Shown: piece after piece, positions 24,740 through 38,020 of the stretch
Layout: every line of letters begins with the position of its first letter
Numbering within the stretch: position 1 is the stretch's first letter
From: Sisyra terminalis
Lineage: Eukaryota; Arthropoda; Insecta; Neuroptera; Sisyridae
NCBI GenBank assembly: GCA_958496175.1
Contig: OY292276.1
Location: 55,069,080 to 55,133,079 of the forward strand
Reading direction: 5' to 3'
DNA length: 64,000 nt
Translations under genes and position numbers: made by a program
The notes under the pieces: model-generated
The model's database searches: none
The model's input: the letters and a program-made list of their open reading frames with translations, nothing else
Told to the model about the DNA's origin: nothing

Positions 24740-25560
24740 TGATTACATATCACAGTACATCAACAATGGTTCATAAGATTTTAAATTAATTTGCTGGTAA
24801 AAGTTCAAGGTTTCAATCTGAAGGACCATAGCCAAGAATTTTGTTTTCCATAGATAATTTTTACCTTCTGTCCAAAAACCAATACAAACATTTAAATTTT
24901 TGAAATATTTGTCACCTTTTCTTTGCAACTTTGACTCTCGAGGTCAACCTTATATGAATATGTAGTCCTAGAAATTTCACAAACTCCATTTCTAATATAG
25001 AATAGCCTAATCTTTCAGAAGTATTGGAAGATAACTACCTTTTCTAAGAGTGAAGTTGAACAGAGCAATTTTTATTTCGATTAATTAGATCCTCAATTTC
25101 TACCAATTTAAAGGTTGACCAGGATTCTTATTACTTGTCATTATACCAATGTAATTCGCAAAAGTTTCTGTTTATACAAATACTTTTAAGAGTGAAAGTA
25201 TTGATGTTCCATCAATAACTTTGGTATTAAATTGTCGATGTTTTAGGTAAAATTTCAGTAGTTCGTAATCCATGGATAATGGACACCCTTTTGTTTATTT
25301 TATATAGTAAGCCAACATGCTATACCTGTGCAAATGCTTGACTAATGACAAAAAAAACCAAAGGGTAGTAATTTTTATGTTTCATAATTTCATTTATAGT
25401 GTTAACTACCCTATGACAATGCAAGATTATAGAATGGTCTTATCTAAATCCATACTGATGATTAGAGATATCTGCATAATTTATGAACTAGTTATTATGT
25501 AGAGACAATTAGAAGTAATGGTCCAAACTTAAAATCATCTTAAAAACCCTTCCAACAATA
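24740..25560 (-). pseudogene. Jockey-like LINE reverse transcriptase remnant
   Basis: Conceptual translation in shifting frames on the minus strand gives the order of reverse-transcriptase blocks seen in jockey-clade LINEs. At 25400-25490 there is NHQYGFR followed by DHSI and CHRVVNTINEI. Around 25320-25390 comes a degraded ISQAF and HVGLLYK segment. At 25200-25260 there is YLKHRQFNTKV-like sequence. At 24960-25000 there is VKFLGLHI, and at 24830-24900 a segment like KCLYW-GRKSKLSMENK. Stops and frameshifts interrupt it throughout, and the catalytic FADD box is not intact. No endonuclease ORF or poly-A tail was found, so this is an old fragment. Confidence 0.7.
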
Positions 25561-25640
25561 ATTTGGTTTCATAAAAAAAATGTCCTGTTAATCTTGTATT
25601 TAAAATTGTGGTATAAAGTACTTGTAATTACACTATGATG

Positions 25641-25788
25641 CAGTGCTTCCCAGTCTTGTTTATATCACGGTCCCTTTAATCCATGAATTCCATCCCAAGA
25701 AATATAGACTTTAATGACCCACAGAACTTTATTTGGGTAGGTACCAGAGTCACCTAGGGGACCATGCTCTCCAGTTTGAAAAGTACTG
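25641..25788. mobile_element. hAT-like MITE
   Basis: The 148-bp element begins CAGTGCTTCCCAG and ends with AAAAGTACTG. The flanking 8-mers CTATGATG and ATATGATA agree at six positions, consistent with an old hAT target duplication. It has no coding capacity. Confidence 0.55.
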
Positions 25789-25789
25789 A

Positions 25790-27038
25790 TATGATAAACC
25801 TAAAGAATCGTGTTTTTTTTTCGGTAAGACATTTTCCTGGGTAATGAATGAATATTTATTTTATGAAGTTGGCAAGTAGTCGGGAAAATTCTTCCAATTC
25901 TTGTTCAAAGGCACTTAACAACAAATTTCCTTTATTTTCATTGTTAAGTCAACAAAATTCTTGGTTTCTCTCAACAGTTTCTATTAATTTCAATAGTTTT
26001 CTATGCATTGGAATCTATTAATTTTCAAATTTGGATAATTTTCACAAAAATTAATGAAAATCATTTATGTGCAATTTTTACAAAAATACATAGAACCGCT
26101 TTTGGAAGTGGTTTTGGTTTGGTACTATTGTGTTTGAAAATCTAAATTTTCCTAAATTTTAAATAAGTTTTTCTATTTTCTTTCAATCTTTGAAAATGAA
26201 AGGAAGCACAATGGCAAACTATAATTGATCTTCATTTGTTTTAAATGTTAGAAACTCCATTATTGAAAATCCTTATTTAACTAATATACTACAATTTTGT
26301 TTTTCTTCAATTGATTCATTATTGATCCGATTCGCAATTATTGGTATTTGTAAATGTATATCCTTAGATGAAATTTTGTTTTTCATTGTTGAAATAACTT
26401 AAACACTATTTCACTTAGTGAAATAGTGATTTCTTTTTTTTTTTCGCGAAAATCCTAAGCTCATTTCGATAGACACTGTGCTAAACTAGTTATTACATTT
26501 TCCCTGTTTAAGTATTCATACCGTACGTTTATTATTCGACGATATCTACATCTTAACGGATTTATAGAAAAATTGTAAATAATCAAAATTGGAAGAAATA
26601 TAATTTCCTCTTTTTTTGCTATTTTCAATATTTTCCCCGATCTAAAGTTATTGAGTTAAAAGGTTTCAGAAAATTATAACGAGAAAATGGTCCACTATTA
26701 TTTATGCCTATTTTTCACAATGGTTTCCCTTTGTTAGTTCATTTTTTTTTTTCAAAAATTTACTATACATAAGCATTTTCTACAATTTATGTCGATTAAA
26801 TTTTCATTGACGATTTTTCGTTTTTGTGGTAAATTTAAGAATTATACAATTTTAAAATTATAATTTAATCTTTATATATATTAGACTGATTAAAAAAAAT
26901 CCTGTGAAAGTTTAAGCTCTTAATATTTAGAGGTCCCGCATCGCAAATTTCGATTTTCCATTTAAATAACATAGGAACAATATTCTCTTGCACTTTGGAA
27001 TTTTATAGCTCACGTTGGTGACAATATTTCGAAATGAT
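25790..27038. other. Gene-free stretch with a perfect short palindrome
   Basis: I see no gene. At 26404-26428, CACTATTTCAC-tta-GTGAAATAGTG is a perfect 11-bp stem with a three-base loop. It may be a small RNA hairpin or chance, and nothing nearby supports a function. Confidence 0.4.
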
Positions 27039-27617
27039 CAAGGTATATTCTTGTAGACAGTTGAACGATGTACAAAAAAGGTCTCCAACAAGCTTTTGAT
27101 ATATTTATTCCTTCAAAAGTTATTCGAGGTCAAAGTTGGACTAAAGAGAAGTTTTAATATTTTTTCAATTTTTTCACACAACCATCAATTTTATGAGAAA
27201 ATTTTATAGAACATTTTTTGTAGAGCATTTTTTTTCTATAACTTATCTTTATAAATATAAAAGTTTTTGATATTTTTCACAGGTCCTAAGTTATTTGCAT
27301 TAAACTGAAAATTCCCTGAATTATTATATTTTTAACATAAAAATTAATTCTTTTATTTTAATTAAGTCACGTAGGACCTGTGAAAAATATCAAAAACTTT
27401 TATAGAGATAAGTTATAGGAAAAAAAGTACTCTGCAAAAAATGTCCTATAAAATTTTCTCATAAAGTTGATGGTTGCGTCAAAAAATTGAAAAAAATATT
27501 AAAATTTCTCTTTAGTTCAACTTTGATCTCGAATAACTTTTGAAGGAAGAGATTTATCAAAAACTTGTGAAGGACTTTTTTTGTAGATCGTTCAATTTTC
27601 TTCAAGAATATACCTTG
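27039..27617. mobile_element. Foldback element, arms about 250 bp
   Basis: CAAGGTATATTCTTG at 27039 pairs with CAAGAATATACCTTG at 27603-27617. The arms are diverged inverted copies up to about 27285 and from 27370, sharing AGGTCCTA / TAGGACCT and TCAAAAACTTTTATA. The centre is AT-rich. There is no coding capacity and the target duplication is unclear. Confidence 0.65.
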
Positions 27618-28149
27618 GTGATATAGTAAATTTTTAAGTTTTGATCTATTAATTCATCAAAATCGGAGGATTCTCTATAGAATCATTGAAAGTTTAATGT
27701 TCTAATTCGAAGTAAAAACATATGTAACTATAAAAAATAAATTCTAGGATCTATCATGGATCAGAAGATAAGGATTTTGATTATCTAAGCATTTTATTAT
27801 TTTTAATATAATCAAAACGAAAAAAAAACACGTGCACATGTGACTGTAATCATAAACGTATTCCAATTATCATAATTGTTTTCGAAACGTAATTTATCCA
27901 CGGCTGTTAAATAAATAAACATTTAAATCGAAATAAATTACGCGCGTAATATTTTCCAATGATTTATTTACTTACGACCAGTAGTCTCAGCACTCTCCTC
28001 AACAATAAACGTACAACAATCTCTTACATTACTTAAGCCACATAATACATACCTACGCCTACTTTGCGATCACATATCGTTAACTATCGTTACGACATCA
28101 CACTACTATAATACTCTTACCCAATCAATTCAAGCATACAAACAAAAAA
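27618..28149. other. AT-rich gene-free stretch
   Basis: Nothing supportable is seen here beyond AT-rich sequence and the edge of the GC-rich island that follows. Confidence 0.4.
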
Positions 28150-29110
28150 CAAATGAAACTCACCTTTTAGAGTACTACAAACAAATGACATACGACAAAT
28201 GTAAACAACACTCAATTGTTATGGATTTTCCTATTTTGCACCAATCACATTGCAGCACTAAAGCACACCATGGGAAAAATGAAGCACTTGAAAGAAAATG
28301 TAATTTTGGGATGTGAATTGTTTCTGGTGGATTTGTATTTATGGATCGTCGATGCGGCCGGTTGGTTTACGAGTCGGACGACTTTAGGTCGTTCGTCTTG
28401 CCCGATTTTACTACGACTACTACTATTTGTCTTGGGTTGGGTAGATTGGAATGGGTGCGCGGGGTATGGTATCTTGAGCGCCCCAATCTTATGAGCATTG
28501 GCAGGGGAGCGGGGGCGGTTGAGAGTTTTGTATGCCACTACTACTACTGCTAGTACTACGACTACTATAAGGCCTACTACAAGAACTTTACGCTCGACTC
28601 GTCGCTCGTGTTACTACAAACAAAATACTATATGGGGAAAAATATAAACGACGCGATTGTACGAGTGGGACAAAGAGCCGTCCATAATCACGAAGATGCT
28701 GGAAAGACGAGGCAGAAGGTGGATCCCAGATGCCTGCGAGTCGTTTGGTCGCGGGCGGCCAGGGGCGCGACGGGGCCGATGGCCAAGAAAATATAATGCA
28801 GAGTTGAATCCAGTTGGCCAAGAAAAGACCTGATGTCGTTGGCGGATCTGATGTCGTGTATGAACGATTTGGTCCGGTTACGACCACGATTACGCTTCTT
28901 CTTGGTCGTCTTGAGCGGTGTCGTGCACCCCGCAGAAGGGTCCTCGTGGGCCTCGCAGGCCCAACTCTAGACGACCAAGTCGATCGTCGCCCGAATTCCA
29001 TTCGACGTACGGCGGCGATTTGCGCTGCATGAATGCACGATTTTTTTCTCCCTTTTCTGGTCCCCCTTTCGGTGACTGGTAAACCAGTGTATCGAGCTCT
29101 TGATTCGGAG
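28150..29110. other. GC-rich island, CpG-containing, function unknown
   Basis: About 28330-29110 stands out sharply from its AT-rich surroundings, with many CG dinucleotides (for example GGTCGCGGGCGGCCAGGGGC near 28747) and a CTACTA/CGACTA microsatellite near 28540-28570. Overlapping open frames occur on both strands, including 137 codons on the minus strand at 28588-29001. This is expected from reduced stop frequency in GC-rich DNA, and none shows a domain. A promoter, untranslated exon or enhancer of a gene outside the window is possible. Confidence 0.4.
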
Positions 29111-29754
29111 ATGGCCTCCAGAAATTCTATCGAAAAATGTCAGTCGAAACCGAAACGGCAAATTTTTGGACGAAGCCCAACAATTTTAACAGCATCAATT
29201 CAAAACAAAAACAAAAAAAAAGCACAAACCATTAATCGATTAGCTCTTGTTCTTTTGGACAGATATTATTTCGAGGGATAAGTAGGAGGCGTTGAAATTG
29301 GTCACATTTAAAACACACGGTATTAAATAATAGGGAAAAGACAAAAGAAGCGAGGATAAATGACGGACATTAAAATGTTTTGGTTTGATGTGATTTTGTT
29401 TTCTGGTGTTTTGGATTGGATCCAACAAGAAAAAAAATATCAAAGAGAAAAATTGTATGCTTTAAGCCTTTCCTTATGATATCAATTATTTAAGAAACAA
29501 GAGAATAAAAAGTGTTCTACAACAATGAAAAACAAATACAAGCAACTTGGTCAACCAATGATTCATTTTTTTTTATCAACCAAAAATATCACTTAGGGAT
29601 CACTAGAATCAAAGGATTTTGAGATGAAACAATTACGGCTATATTATCGATAGATTTAGAGATTTTTTCTTAAAAAAAGATTCAAACAAAATTTATGGGC
29701 ATTAGCGTTTGTTTAAAACCTGTGATCCATTCTTAAAAATAATGAAAGATCCAC
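29111..29754. other. Gene-free stretch
   Basis: AT-rich sequence without a recognisable gene or repeat boundary. Confidence 0.35.
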
Positions 29755-29761
29755 AAATTTA

Positions 29762-30545
29762 ATTTTAAATCCAAACACCATTACAATTGTTGTTCTTACT
29801 ATTTTCTCATCTTTTACGCTTTCCTTGGATTTCAACAAATATTTCAAAACCAAAATTAGCCAAATGGGTTCAGCCATTCTCAAGTATTAGTGGGATCTAC
29901 AAGCCTCTTAGAGGTAGATTCTTACGATTGTCATTTGTTTGGATTGTTAACAGCCCGTAGGGCTGCAATGATAGTTTATAGTAAATCAAATAATCCAAGT
30001 CAGAAACCTATTGCATTGTTTTGGTTATCGTTAAGGTTTTTTGTTTGAGCGGGAGGGGGATAAACAAATTAAGATATATATTTTCACGAATTGGACAATT
30101 GTATTCGCCAATATTATTTTCTTATAAATATGATTAACGTTCTCGACGATTTTAAATCCCAAAACCATTTAAATTGTTGTTTTTACGATTTTCCATAAAA
30201 CTTCTTCATATTTTCTCACCTTTTATACCTTACTTGGACTTCTACAAATATTTCAGACCCAAAATTAGCCAAATCAGTTCAGCCATTCTCAAGTATTAGT
30301 GGGACCTACAAGACCTACTAATAGATAGACCTACTTATAGATAGATCCTTAAGATTGTAATTAGGCAGGGTTGTTAAGCCCGTAGGGCTACAATTATAGA
30401 TTATAGTATATCAAATAATCCAAGTCAAAAACTTATTGCATTGTTTTAGTTATTATTAAGGTTTTTTGTTCGAGCGGGAGGGGGGTAAACGATTCAAGAT
30501 ATATATTTTCACGACAATTGCATTCGTCCATATTATTTTCTACTA
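29762..30545. repeat. Tandem duplication, unit about 390-410 bp
   Basis: The two copies (about 29762-30149 and 30150-30545) share CAGCCATTCTCAAGTATTAG, the CCCGTAGGGCT hairpin, ATCAAATAATCCAAGTC and GAGCGGGAGGGGG. The phrase AATTAGCCAAATGGGTTCAG resembles a widespread insect repeat, so the unit may include transposon-derived sequence. There is no coding capacity. Confidence 0.7.
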
Positions 30546-33500
30546 TTATCGTAATCGACGATGCAAAACTAAGTTCTTCTTTTTTTTTTAAATCGAGTGT
30601 GCCCTGAAACCTAGTGATACTCAACCTCAAATTCTTTTTCATTTATTTTACCCAATTTTTTCACTTGTTTATAGCATTTTTTTTTTTTGAACAAATGACG
30701 GTAGTAGTAGTAGAAAAAGAGTTGAATGAAATTTGGTGCGAAAAAAATAATTCTTTGAAACCGATAAGATAATGAGACTGCAACCTGTTGTTCTCATAGT
30801 GGGAACATGTGTTTCAGAAGCCTAACCAAAAAAAAAAAAAAATTGTTCATATCTTCCCAAGAGTTTAGGGCAGAAAAAGGCCAAAATCTCACCCTCGCAT
30901 ACTCACACATTCCCCATAATACCTATCAGCTTTTGTCTTTGTCCCGATCGGTATTTTTAAACGATCTTTTTCGAATATTTTGAGTCTCAAACGAAATTCT
31001 CGTCACACTATTCGGTTCGTCTTCTTGGTAATACACCTGAAAGCCTCCCTCGTTGCCCGCTGGGTGCCATATGTGAAAAAGGGCCATAGACCAAAAGAGG
31101 CCCTCTTTAAAACAAGACAAGTGAAACTCGCATAACAATAAAAATGATTTAGAGATACGATTGATGTTGGTAAGTCTGTGATCTTTGTCCTTCTAACTCC
31201 TAATTATATGTGACTAATGGAAAAAATGTTCTGAGAAAGAGAAAATTTACATTTTTTTTCATAATTAATGACAATTTTCTACCTTTTAATTGCGTTAAAG
31301 GAAAATTTGACTGTCTTTTGTTTTCTACTATGATAATTGAATAAAATCTCACTATAAAAAACAAAAGAACTGCGAAAATAATAACAAAAGAGTGTTGTTT
31401 ATATAATGTAGTATGAATCGAGCATGTCGTAAAATCGATAAGTATTAATCAATTATTTTGGCAATAAGTGCAATATTTACACAAATATTGCACTTGTTTC
31501 CACAAATTTTTGATTTGTATGGAAATTATTTATATAAAAAAAGTCCAAAATCGTCCCCACCATTGATTTATCTTTCTATAATGAGATTTAACTTTTCTTC
31601 ACACATAATAATTTTTAAAGACATGTCCCGGACACAATAAACACTTAACACACAAAAAAAACCTGACCAAAAAAAAAAAAAAAAAATGATGATGGATGAA
31701 AAGGTTGATTCCTCCTCAGTTAACTTGAGTTCATCAAAAAACCATTATTTAATACTCGACTCGCCTCTCATCCATACACAAAGCAATGTGAAACTCTAAG
31801 AAAAAAAAAAGGAACTCCGATTCAAAGAAAAGTAAATACATATAGGCGAAGCTATTGGTAAGACAAGAAACTATCATACCAAAAAAAAAAAAAAAATCTC
31901 ACTAGACACTTTAGGTTAATTTTTATATGAGAAATTAAACAATACAAACATTTGACAAATGAAACAAAAAAGTATCATTGTTTATTTAATTGTCATCAAC
32001 GAAAATTGTTTTAACAAATGAATACTTACAATTGTGCTTTCTTTTTTTTCTCTAAACAAATAAAATATAATTAACCTCGTTTAAAAACAATTTAACATAA
32101 AATTTCATTTACTAAATGATAGGACCACAATATATTTGATTATAACATCAATTCTGGAAAATCAAATTATCTACGAAAAGCTATACTCTCATATTGAAAT
32201 GTTAATTTTCATAGAACAATGAAATTTCTTGGAACGCTAGATACTTCCATACTCTTTTATTTTAATCTAATCTTTGCTGTCCTAGTCGTTATTATTTTTT
32301 AAAAAATTATGCCTTAAAATAGTTATACTTTTACTTAAAAAATTATTATAATATTAAAGAATTCATTCATCAACGTTTACTGCTTCGTTTTTTTGTTTTC
32401 GAATAGGACTGACCCCTAGATCCTTCGAGTTGAACTTTACTTGTCGTGTTTTTTAGTTTAATGTTTTAGAAATTTTAAAAAGATTCAAGAACTATGTAAA
32501 AACTATTCATATGAAGTGTCTTATTAGCATAAAACAGTTGAAGTGAGCAACAATGTTTCAATTGTTTTTCAAATTAAGTCCTTCACTTGTTTTTTAGAGT
32601 TATTCTCGTTGTTTGTTTGTAAATAAGGTAACTGAGATCATTTGATATTATGTTGAAAATCCGAGAAAATTTTCCATCTAATGTCAGCCGGAAACACGTT
32701 ATATAATTGAAGGAGTTAATTATGGAGAAAAAAAAATGAGAAAACTATTGCAGTTGAATTTGTGAAATGATTTAACGACGAATAAACATAGTATGTATGT
32801 TACTCTTAAGAAATATTATACTTTAGGGGAGAGGTCCTTAATTTTAATGCAATACTTTTGCAGTAGCACACATTGAGGGATTATATGAAATGTTGTATAG
32901 TAAACTATTTTTTTAATAAATCCAAAGCTTTGGATATTAAGAATATTATTGCGCAAATTTTAGACAATAGAAGTGAAACAATGAGGTTTCTTAATTGTAT
33001 AAATAGCTATGAGCTTTGATGGATGATAAATTGTTATGCAACATTTTATTTAAACTGTTTTTTTTTAGAATACAAATGATAGATACTCAGATAAAATAGT
33101 GCGATATTTTTACAAATTTTATTAATTGTTGGCAGCAGTCTTGGTTTTTCTTTAATATTCCGTGGTCCCATTGATATTTTCCTTTCACCTTGCTGCTTTT
33201 TTCTTAATGCTGTTTCTATAGATTCTTCAATTGCTTATCGTCAATGGAATTTAATTGTTATTTACTATTCTATCTCTTATGTCCTTATTGAATTCGATTT
33301 TAATTTTTAATGTGCTCTCATTTCTCATAATTAAACATCGAATTATATGCATAGTCGAATGGCCAAAATATGCACAATCAAAAACCATTTATTATTATAA
33401 TTTACGTTTATTTTCACATTATATTTATCTTAATAAATATAATTCTTCTGTACATATGTACAGTACTGAATTTCTCCTAAATCGCTAGACCTATTCTCCA

Positions 33501-34174
33501 GAAATTTGCAGTGTGTATTTGAGTGGGAACTTGGATGGTTTTGATCCACAATTGGACCATATAGATAAAAATGGTGAAAATCTGAATATGAACTTTTGGC
33601 GTCAACTTACGTTATCCGACAGAATTTGAAAATTGGCTGAATTTTCGGAGATCTCTTCAAAAGTGCCGTTGATAAATGCATCAATTTTCTTTATTCCTTC
33701 AGGACAGGGATTTTTATACAAAACTGCATTTAATTTGCCACGAACCTATTGCAATAATTAACTCGAAAGGGCGATATTCTGTTTAATCATTTTTTCGAAT
33801 ATTTCCAAGGACTTGCACGTAGGAATGTTTCTAGTTTATCAATGCCATCGAGTATATTGAAATGTGTTGTATTAAGTGCAACATTTTTTATTGAAAAATT
33901 TTGCATGTTTTGATTGCAATGGTGTCTGATTTTTAAAATTTTCTAGCTACTTCTTGTATGGCTTCGAAATATTCAGTATTAAACAATAAAGTTTTCTACC
34001 AAGTTCCCATCGTATTAATATTGGATCTGGGGGTAGTGGTACGTTTGATAGTTGCTCTTTATATGCTTGTTGTCGCCATAGTGCTTTTAAAAGCACTTTT
34101 TTGTAGAAGAAATCAATTTATTGACTATCCTGAACTTGTTTTTGATCATTTCTGCAACTCAATGTAATCCGTGG
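30546..34174. other. AT-rich gene-free stretch
   Basis: No convincing gene. A minus-strand frame at 30926-31138 is open for 70 codons with balanced composition but has no recognisable domain. In 33500-33960 the minus strand gives broken peptide-like stretches that could be an old transposon coding region, but I could not identify the family. Confidence 0.35.
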
Positions 34175-34310
34175 GCTAGATATGAAGATAAACGTCCACC
34201 CGTATATGCTGTGCAAAGTTTTCCGAAAACTAACCACGTTTAAGGGATGAAATCGAGCATAAAAATGCCAGAAGAAATCACCAAACCATCTTAACTTCAA
34301 AAATCATGTA
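34175..34310 (+). repeat. Dispersed repeat, inverted partner at 37718-37840
   Basis: The stretch containing AACTAACCACGTTTAAGGGA and ATGCCAGAAGAAATCACC is repeated in opposite orientation 3.5 kb away. Both copies are diverged and lack clear ends. Confidence 0.6.
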
Positions 34311-34364
34311 AAATCACGTCAAACAACAATTGTAATCGGAAAACTTTTCCTAATTATTTTCCAA

Positions 34365-34755
34365 ACATAAATTGTATAGAAGGTTGTTTTTACTGCAATT
34401 CTATGGCAAAGACTTCTGTTATTTTGGGCATAATTTCCTTGTATACGTCTGGATGGACACTCTGTAATATGTACGCCAGAAAATAAATATTAGACGGAGG
34501 AAGCCCCCTTTGGAAACTCTTGATAATTTGTTTTAATTATTCATAATCCCAATAAGTAAAATCTTCAAGCATGAATTGTATATGAAGATTGGTTATTGCA
34601 AGAATTCCATTAATTTGAGCATAATTTTCCTTTATAACTCGAACCCTTAGTAATATGAACACTATCACCTAAAGAGAAGAGGGAAGAAACCCTCCTTGGA
34701 AACTCCTGATATCGTAATTTGGATTATTTATACTCCAAATAAGTAAAATTTGGCA
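34365..34755. repeat. Tandem duplication, unit about 195 bp
   Basis: The two copies share AATTGTATA, GGCATAATTTCCTT or a close variant, CTTGGAAACTC (first copy TTTGGAAACTC) and AATAAGTAAAAT. They are diverged and have no coding capacity. Confidence 0.55.
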
Positions 34756-37580
34756 TATGACTTCAAAATTAGAAACGATTTTTTCTTTAGATTTAAAATC
34801 AATTTTTCTAGCTGATTTTTAGAAAAAACTGTAAAAAACGTGTCCCTTCTAAGAAAAAATTTAATCGATGCCTATGATTCATACACAACAGTGCTAAAAA
34901 AAATTGCCCATCACGTTAAAAAGGGTCAAAGACCACGCGTATGTTTCAATTGGCTGGCGTTTCGCATTTCATTGCGTCCAATTGAAACAATTGAGAAAAA
35001 TGCGGAAAATTTCTGCAAAAAACCGTTTACCGTCTAATTGCCTTACGGACGACTCAAATTTAATTTATGTTATTTAAATATTTCAAATAAAGTGCTTCGT
35101 TTTATATTAGCACTGGAAAAACGTTAATAGATAAAAATACAAATGCATAACGTTGTTGATGATGATGATGTCATCTCCAATTCCTGGATCACAACATCAT
35201 ATCATCACCATAAACGCAAATGCAAACGAAATTCTTATTCATGTTTTATCGCATAACAAATATGTAAAAGTGGTTCAAAAGTTTGTGTTACTTTTCGTTT
35301 GTTTTTTCGGGCTAATTTAATACTTCAGTCAATTTGGATTTTAACAATTAATTTCGCTTGGGATTTGCATAATTTTCCGCTTTGCTTGGCCTGAAGGTTT
35401 AATTCTGGTTGCGGTTGGCCAATCAACACCTAATTTGCCCAATTAGTGCCCAGTGTTTAGTCGCCTCAAACGGACAGATATTAATTTCATTGATATCAAA
35501 TTTAACGCTATCTTATGGTATAATTTATGGGGTTTTAAGATTTTCACGATAAAACAATTCTTAAGTCATCAGAGACTTCAAATACACAAGAACTTAACTT
35601 CTGCGTTTTAACTTGTGACTCATATTGCAGAAATAACATAACTTACCGAAGGATTGTGTAGAAAGTAAGCACTTTCTGCACATATTACTAAACTTATAGT
35701 TGAAGTTTGATCCAATTACTGATTTTGTTTTTCTTAAGAAAAAAATTATTCATTAAAATTACAAATCAAAACAAAAGTAAGTGGAGTCGAATAAAAGTTA
35801 TATATGAATCATCCTCTACATTTGTAAACCAAAGAAAGAACCTTAGTCTCATGGATTTTATCGCAAATTTCTCTGTCTTATTGCTAACATAGTAATACTC
35901 ATTGATTCATATATCAAGAAAGAAAAAAAAATACATGTAAAATGAAAATTCACAGAAGATAAAGACCAGAAGTTTATTGTGCAATTGGATGAAGAAAAAA
36001 AAAACTTTATAATGCAATCTGCAATAGCGTTAAATTCCGATTACGATCTCTTTTATTGTTTAAATTTGTTATGAATCATACAATTTCCCGCCTCTGCATC
36101 ACTCTTCTTGCCTCCCACTCACCCTACCGCTCATCTGCTCGTCACTTGTTCCATATTATTAAATTAATTGTTTTTACAACCAACCAATAAGCATAACCAG
36201 CCAACAACTAAACAAAAGAAGTCGAGAACAAAAATTAACTTGCGGCGCCAAATTTAAATTCCCAACAAAAAAAAAAACATCAAATCTAAACGTCCAACCA
36301 TTACAATGAGCGTAAAATTTCAAGTGGTTCCCATTAACGATCCTTTCTAGTATTTTTAGATTTCCAAAAAAAAAAGAAGAAGAAAGAATTGGGTTCTTCA
36401 TTCTTACACTTCTTTCTTAAGAAAACAAAAAGCCAAAGATTTGTGTACACAAAAATGTCTTTCGTTCGCCATTCTTTCGAATTGTCCATGCATTAAGATG
36501 AATCGCAAACAGGTCCCCGAAACACAATAATTCAAAAGGGATGCAGGTTCGACCTGTAAAAATCACGTCGTTGCGTGGGGTGGTTGGAAACGTACGGGGA
36601 TGATGCTGATGGGTTACACACCGAAGAAGACAATGATCCCAATACCCAAAATCTCGCTTCAAGTGGCGCTAAAAGATTTTCAAAATAAAAGCGACCTCGA
36701 CGTCATGCTGCTTTGTCAAGAGATTCGAATTTTGTTTCTCTGTTTCATTACAACCAGCCTGGTTGAACAGAGAAGGGTGGAAAAATGAGCTTTATTGTTT
36801 TCTTTCTTGGAGCTCTTTTCAATGAAAAAGATTACGTTTTTGGCTTGGATGATTTAATGTAAACGAGCATAGTTGCCTTGTGTTAACAACCCCGAATGAC
36901 TCTCATAAAAACAATTGAAAGATTCGTTTGCCTTAACAATTAAAATTTCGCTTTTTTCACCACCTGTTCTACTTCAAAAAAAGGTCATGTATCTTAAAGT
37001 GTTGATGTACAAACTTAAAGTGGCATCTTCTTGATTGAATGATATGTAAGTCTATCAATATTTTAAGAAATTATAGCAATAAGGAAGAAAAAAATCCACC
37101 AAAAGCTCTAACCTAAAAGCTTCTATAGATCTATACCTATCAGATTACCACTGGCTTTTACAGTATCTTCTAATAGAGCGGTGGTTTTCTTCAATGGAAA
37201 CGATATACAATAAGTTTAGGCCACTTTTGAGGTAACTAGAAGAATTTTAGGAAGGACTGTAATATCCTTTTTTCTTAACTAAAAATTGGTATGAAAAATC
37301 TACCTTTAAGACCTTTCTTCAACCATTTAGAGCTTATAGTGATAAACCATTTGGAAATTCCGTGGAGTGAAAAAAATGTCTGTTAAATATTTAAGTATAC
37401 TTTAGACCTCAAAATTAACCTGAAGAAGTCATATATTTTCAGAAAAATCAAAGAAACCAACACTTGCCTCATTCAACTTTACCCACTTATCAATAAAAGC
37501 TCTCGTCTAAGTACGAAGTACTGATGATGTTATACAAATCAGTCTTCGCACTCATGCGCAGTAAAAGTAAAAGTACATAA
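34756..37580. other. Gene-free stretch
   Basis: No gene is recognised. A GATGATGATGATG microsatellite lies near 35157-35170. Open frames at 36174-36788 overlap on both strands and show no domain. Confidence 0.35.
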
Positions 37581-38020
37581 TCCCACGGTTTTCTTTGGAG
37601 AAAATGTTTTTATTTCGAATTCGAAATAGATTGTTATATTATTACTTAATACATTGTTATGAAAAGGAAACTGTATTTGATTCGAAAATCATCCCTTATT
37701 TAACGATGTTTCATGCGATTGAAGTTAAGATAGTTTGGTGATTTCTTCTGGCATTTTGATGGTCGATTTCATCCCTTAAACGTGGTTAGTTTTCGGAAAA
37801 ATTTGCACAGCATGTACGGATGGGCGTATCTTTTCGGTTGGCATCGTTAAAAATCATCATTGAAATTTGACGATTTTCGTGAAAAATTAACGATGGCTAT
37901 CCCACGGTTTTCTTTGGAGAAAAATGTTTTTATTTCGAAATCGAAATAGATTGTTATATTATCGTTTAATACATTGTAACGAGCCCAAAACTGTATTTGG
38001 TTCAAAAATCACCCCCTATA
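37581..38020. repeat. Pair of 120-bp direct repeats around a dispersed repeat copy
   Basis: TCCCACGGTTTTCTTTGGAG starts both copies, at about 37582 and 37900. Each continues for about 120 bp with a TTTATTTCGAAATCGAAATA-like stretch. They enclose 37718-37840, the inverted partner of 34175-34310. The ends lack TG/CA, so an LTR interpretation is not supported. Confidence 0.6.

Noticed and set aside
28588..29001. 137-codon minus-strand open frame in the GC island
   Set aside because: Arg/Pro/Ser-rich, overlapped by other frames, no domain, and expected in GC-rich DNA with few stops.
37581..38020. Direct repeats as LTRs of a small retroelement
   Set aside because: The ends lack TG/CA, there is no primer-binding site and the enclosed 200 bp is another dispersed repeat.
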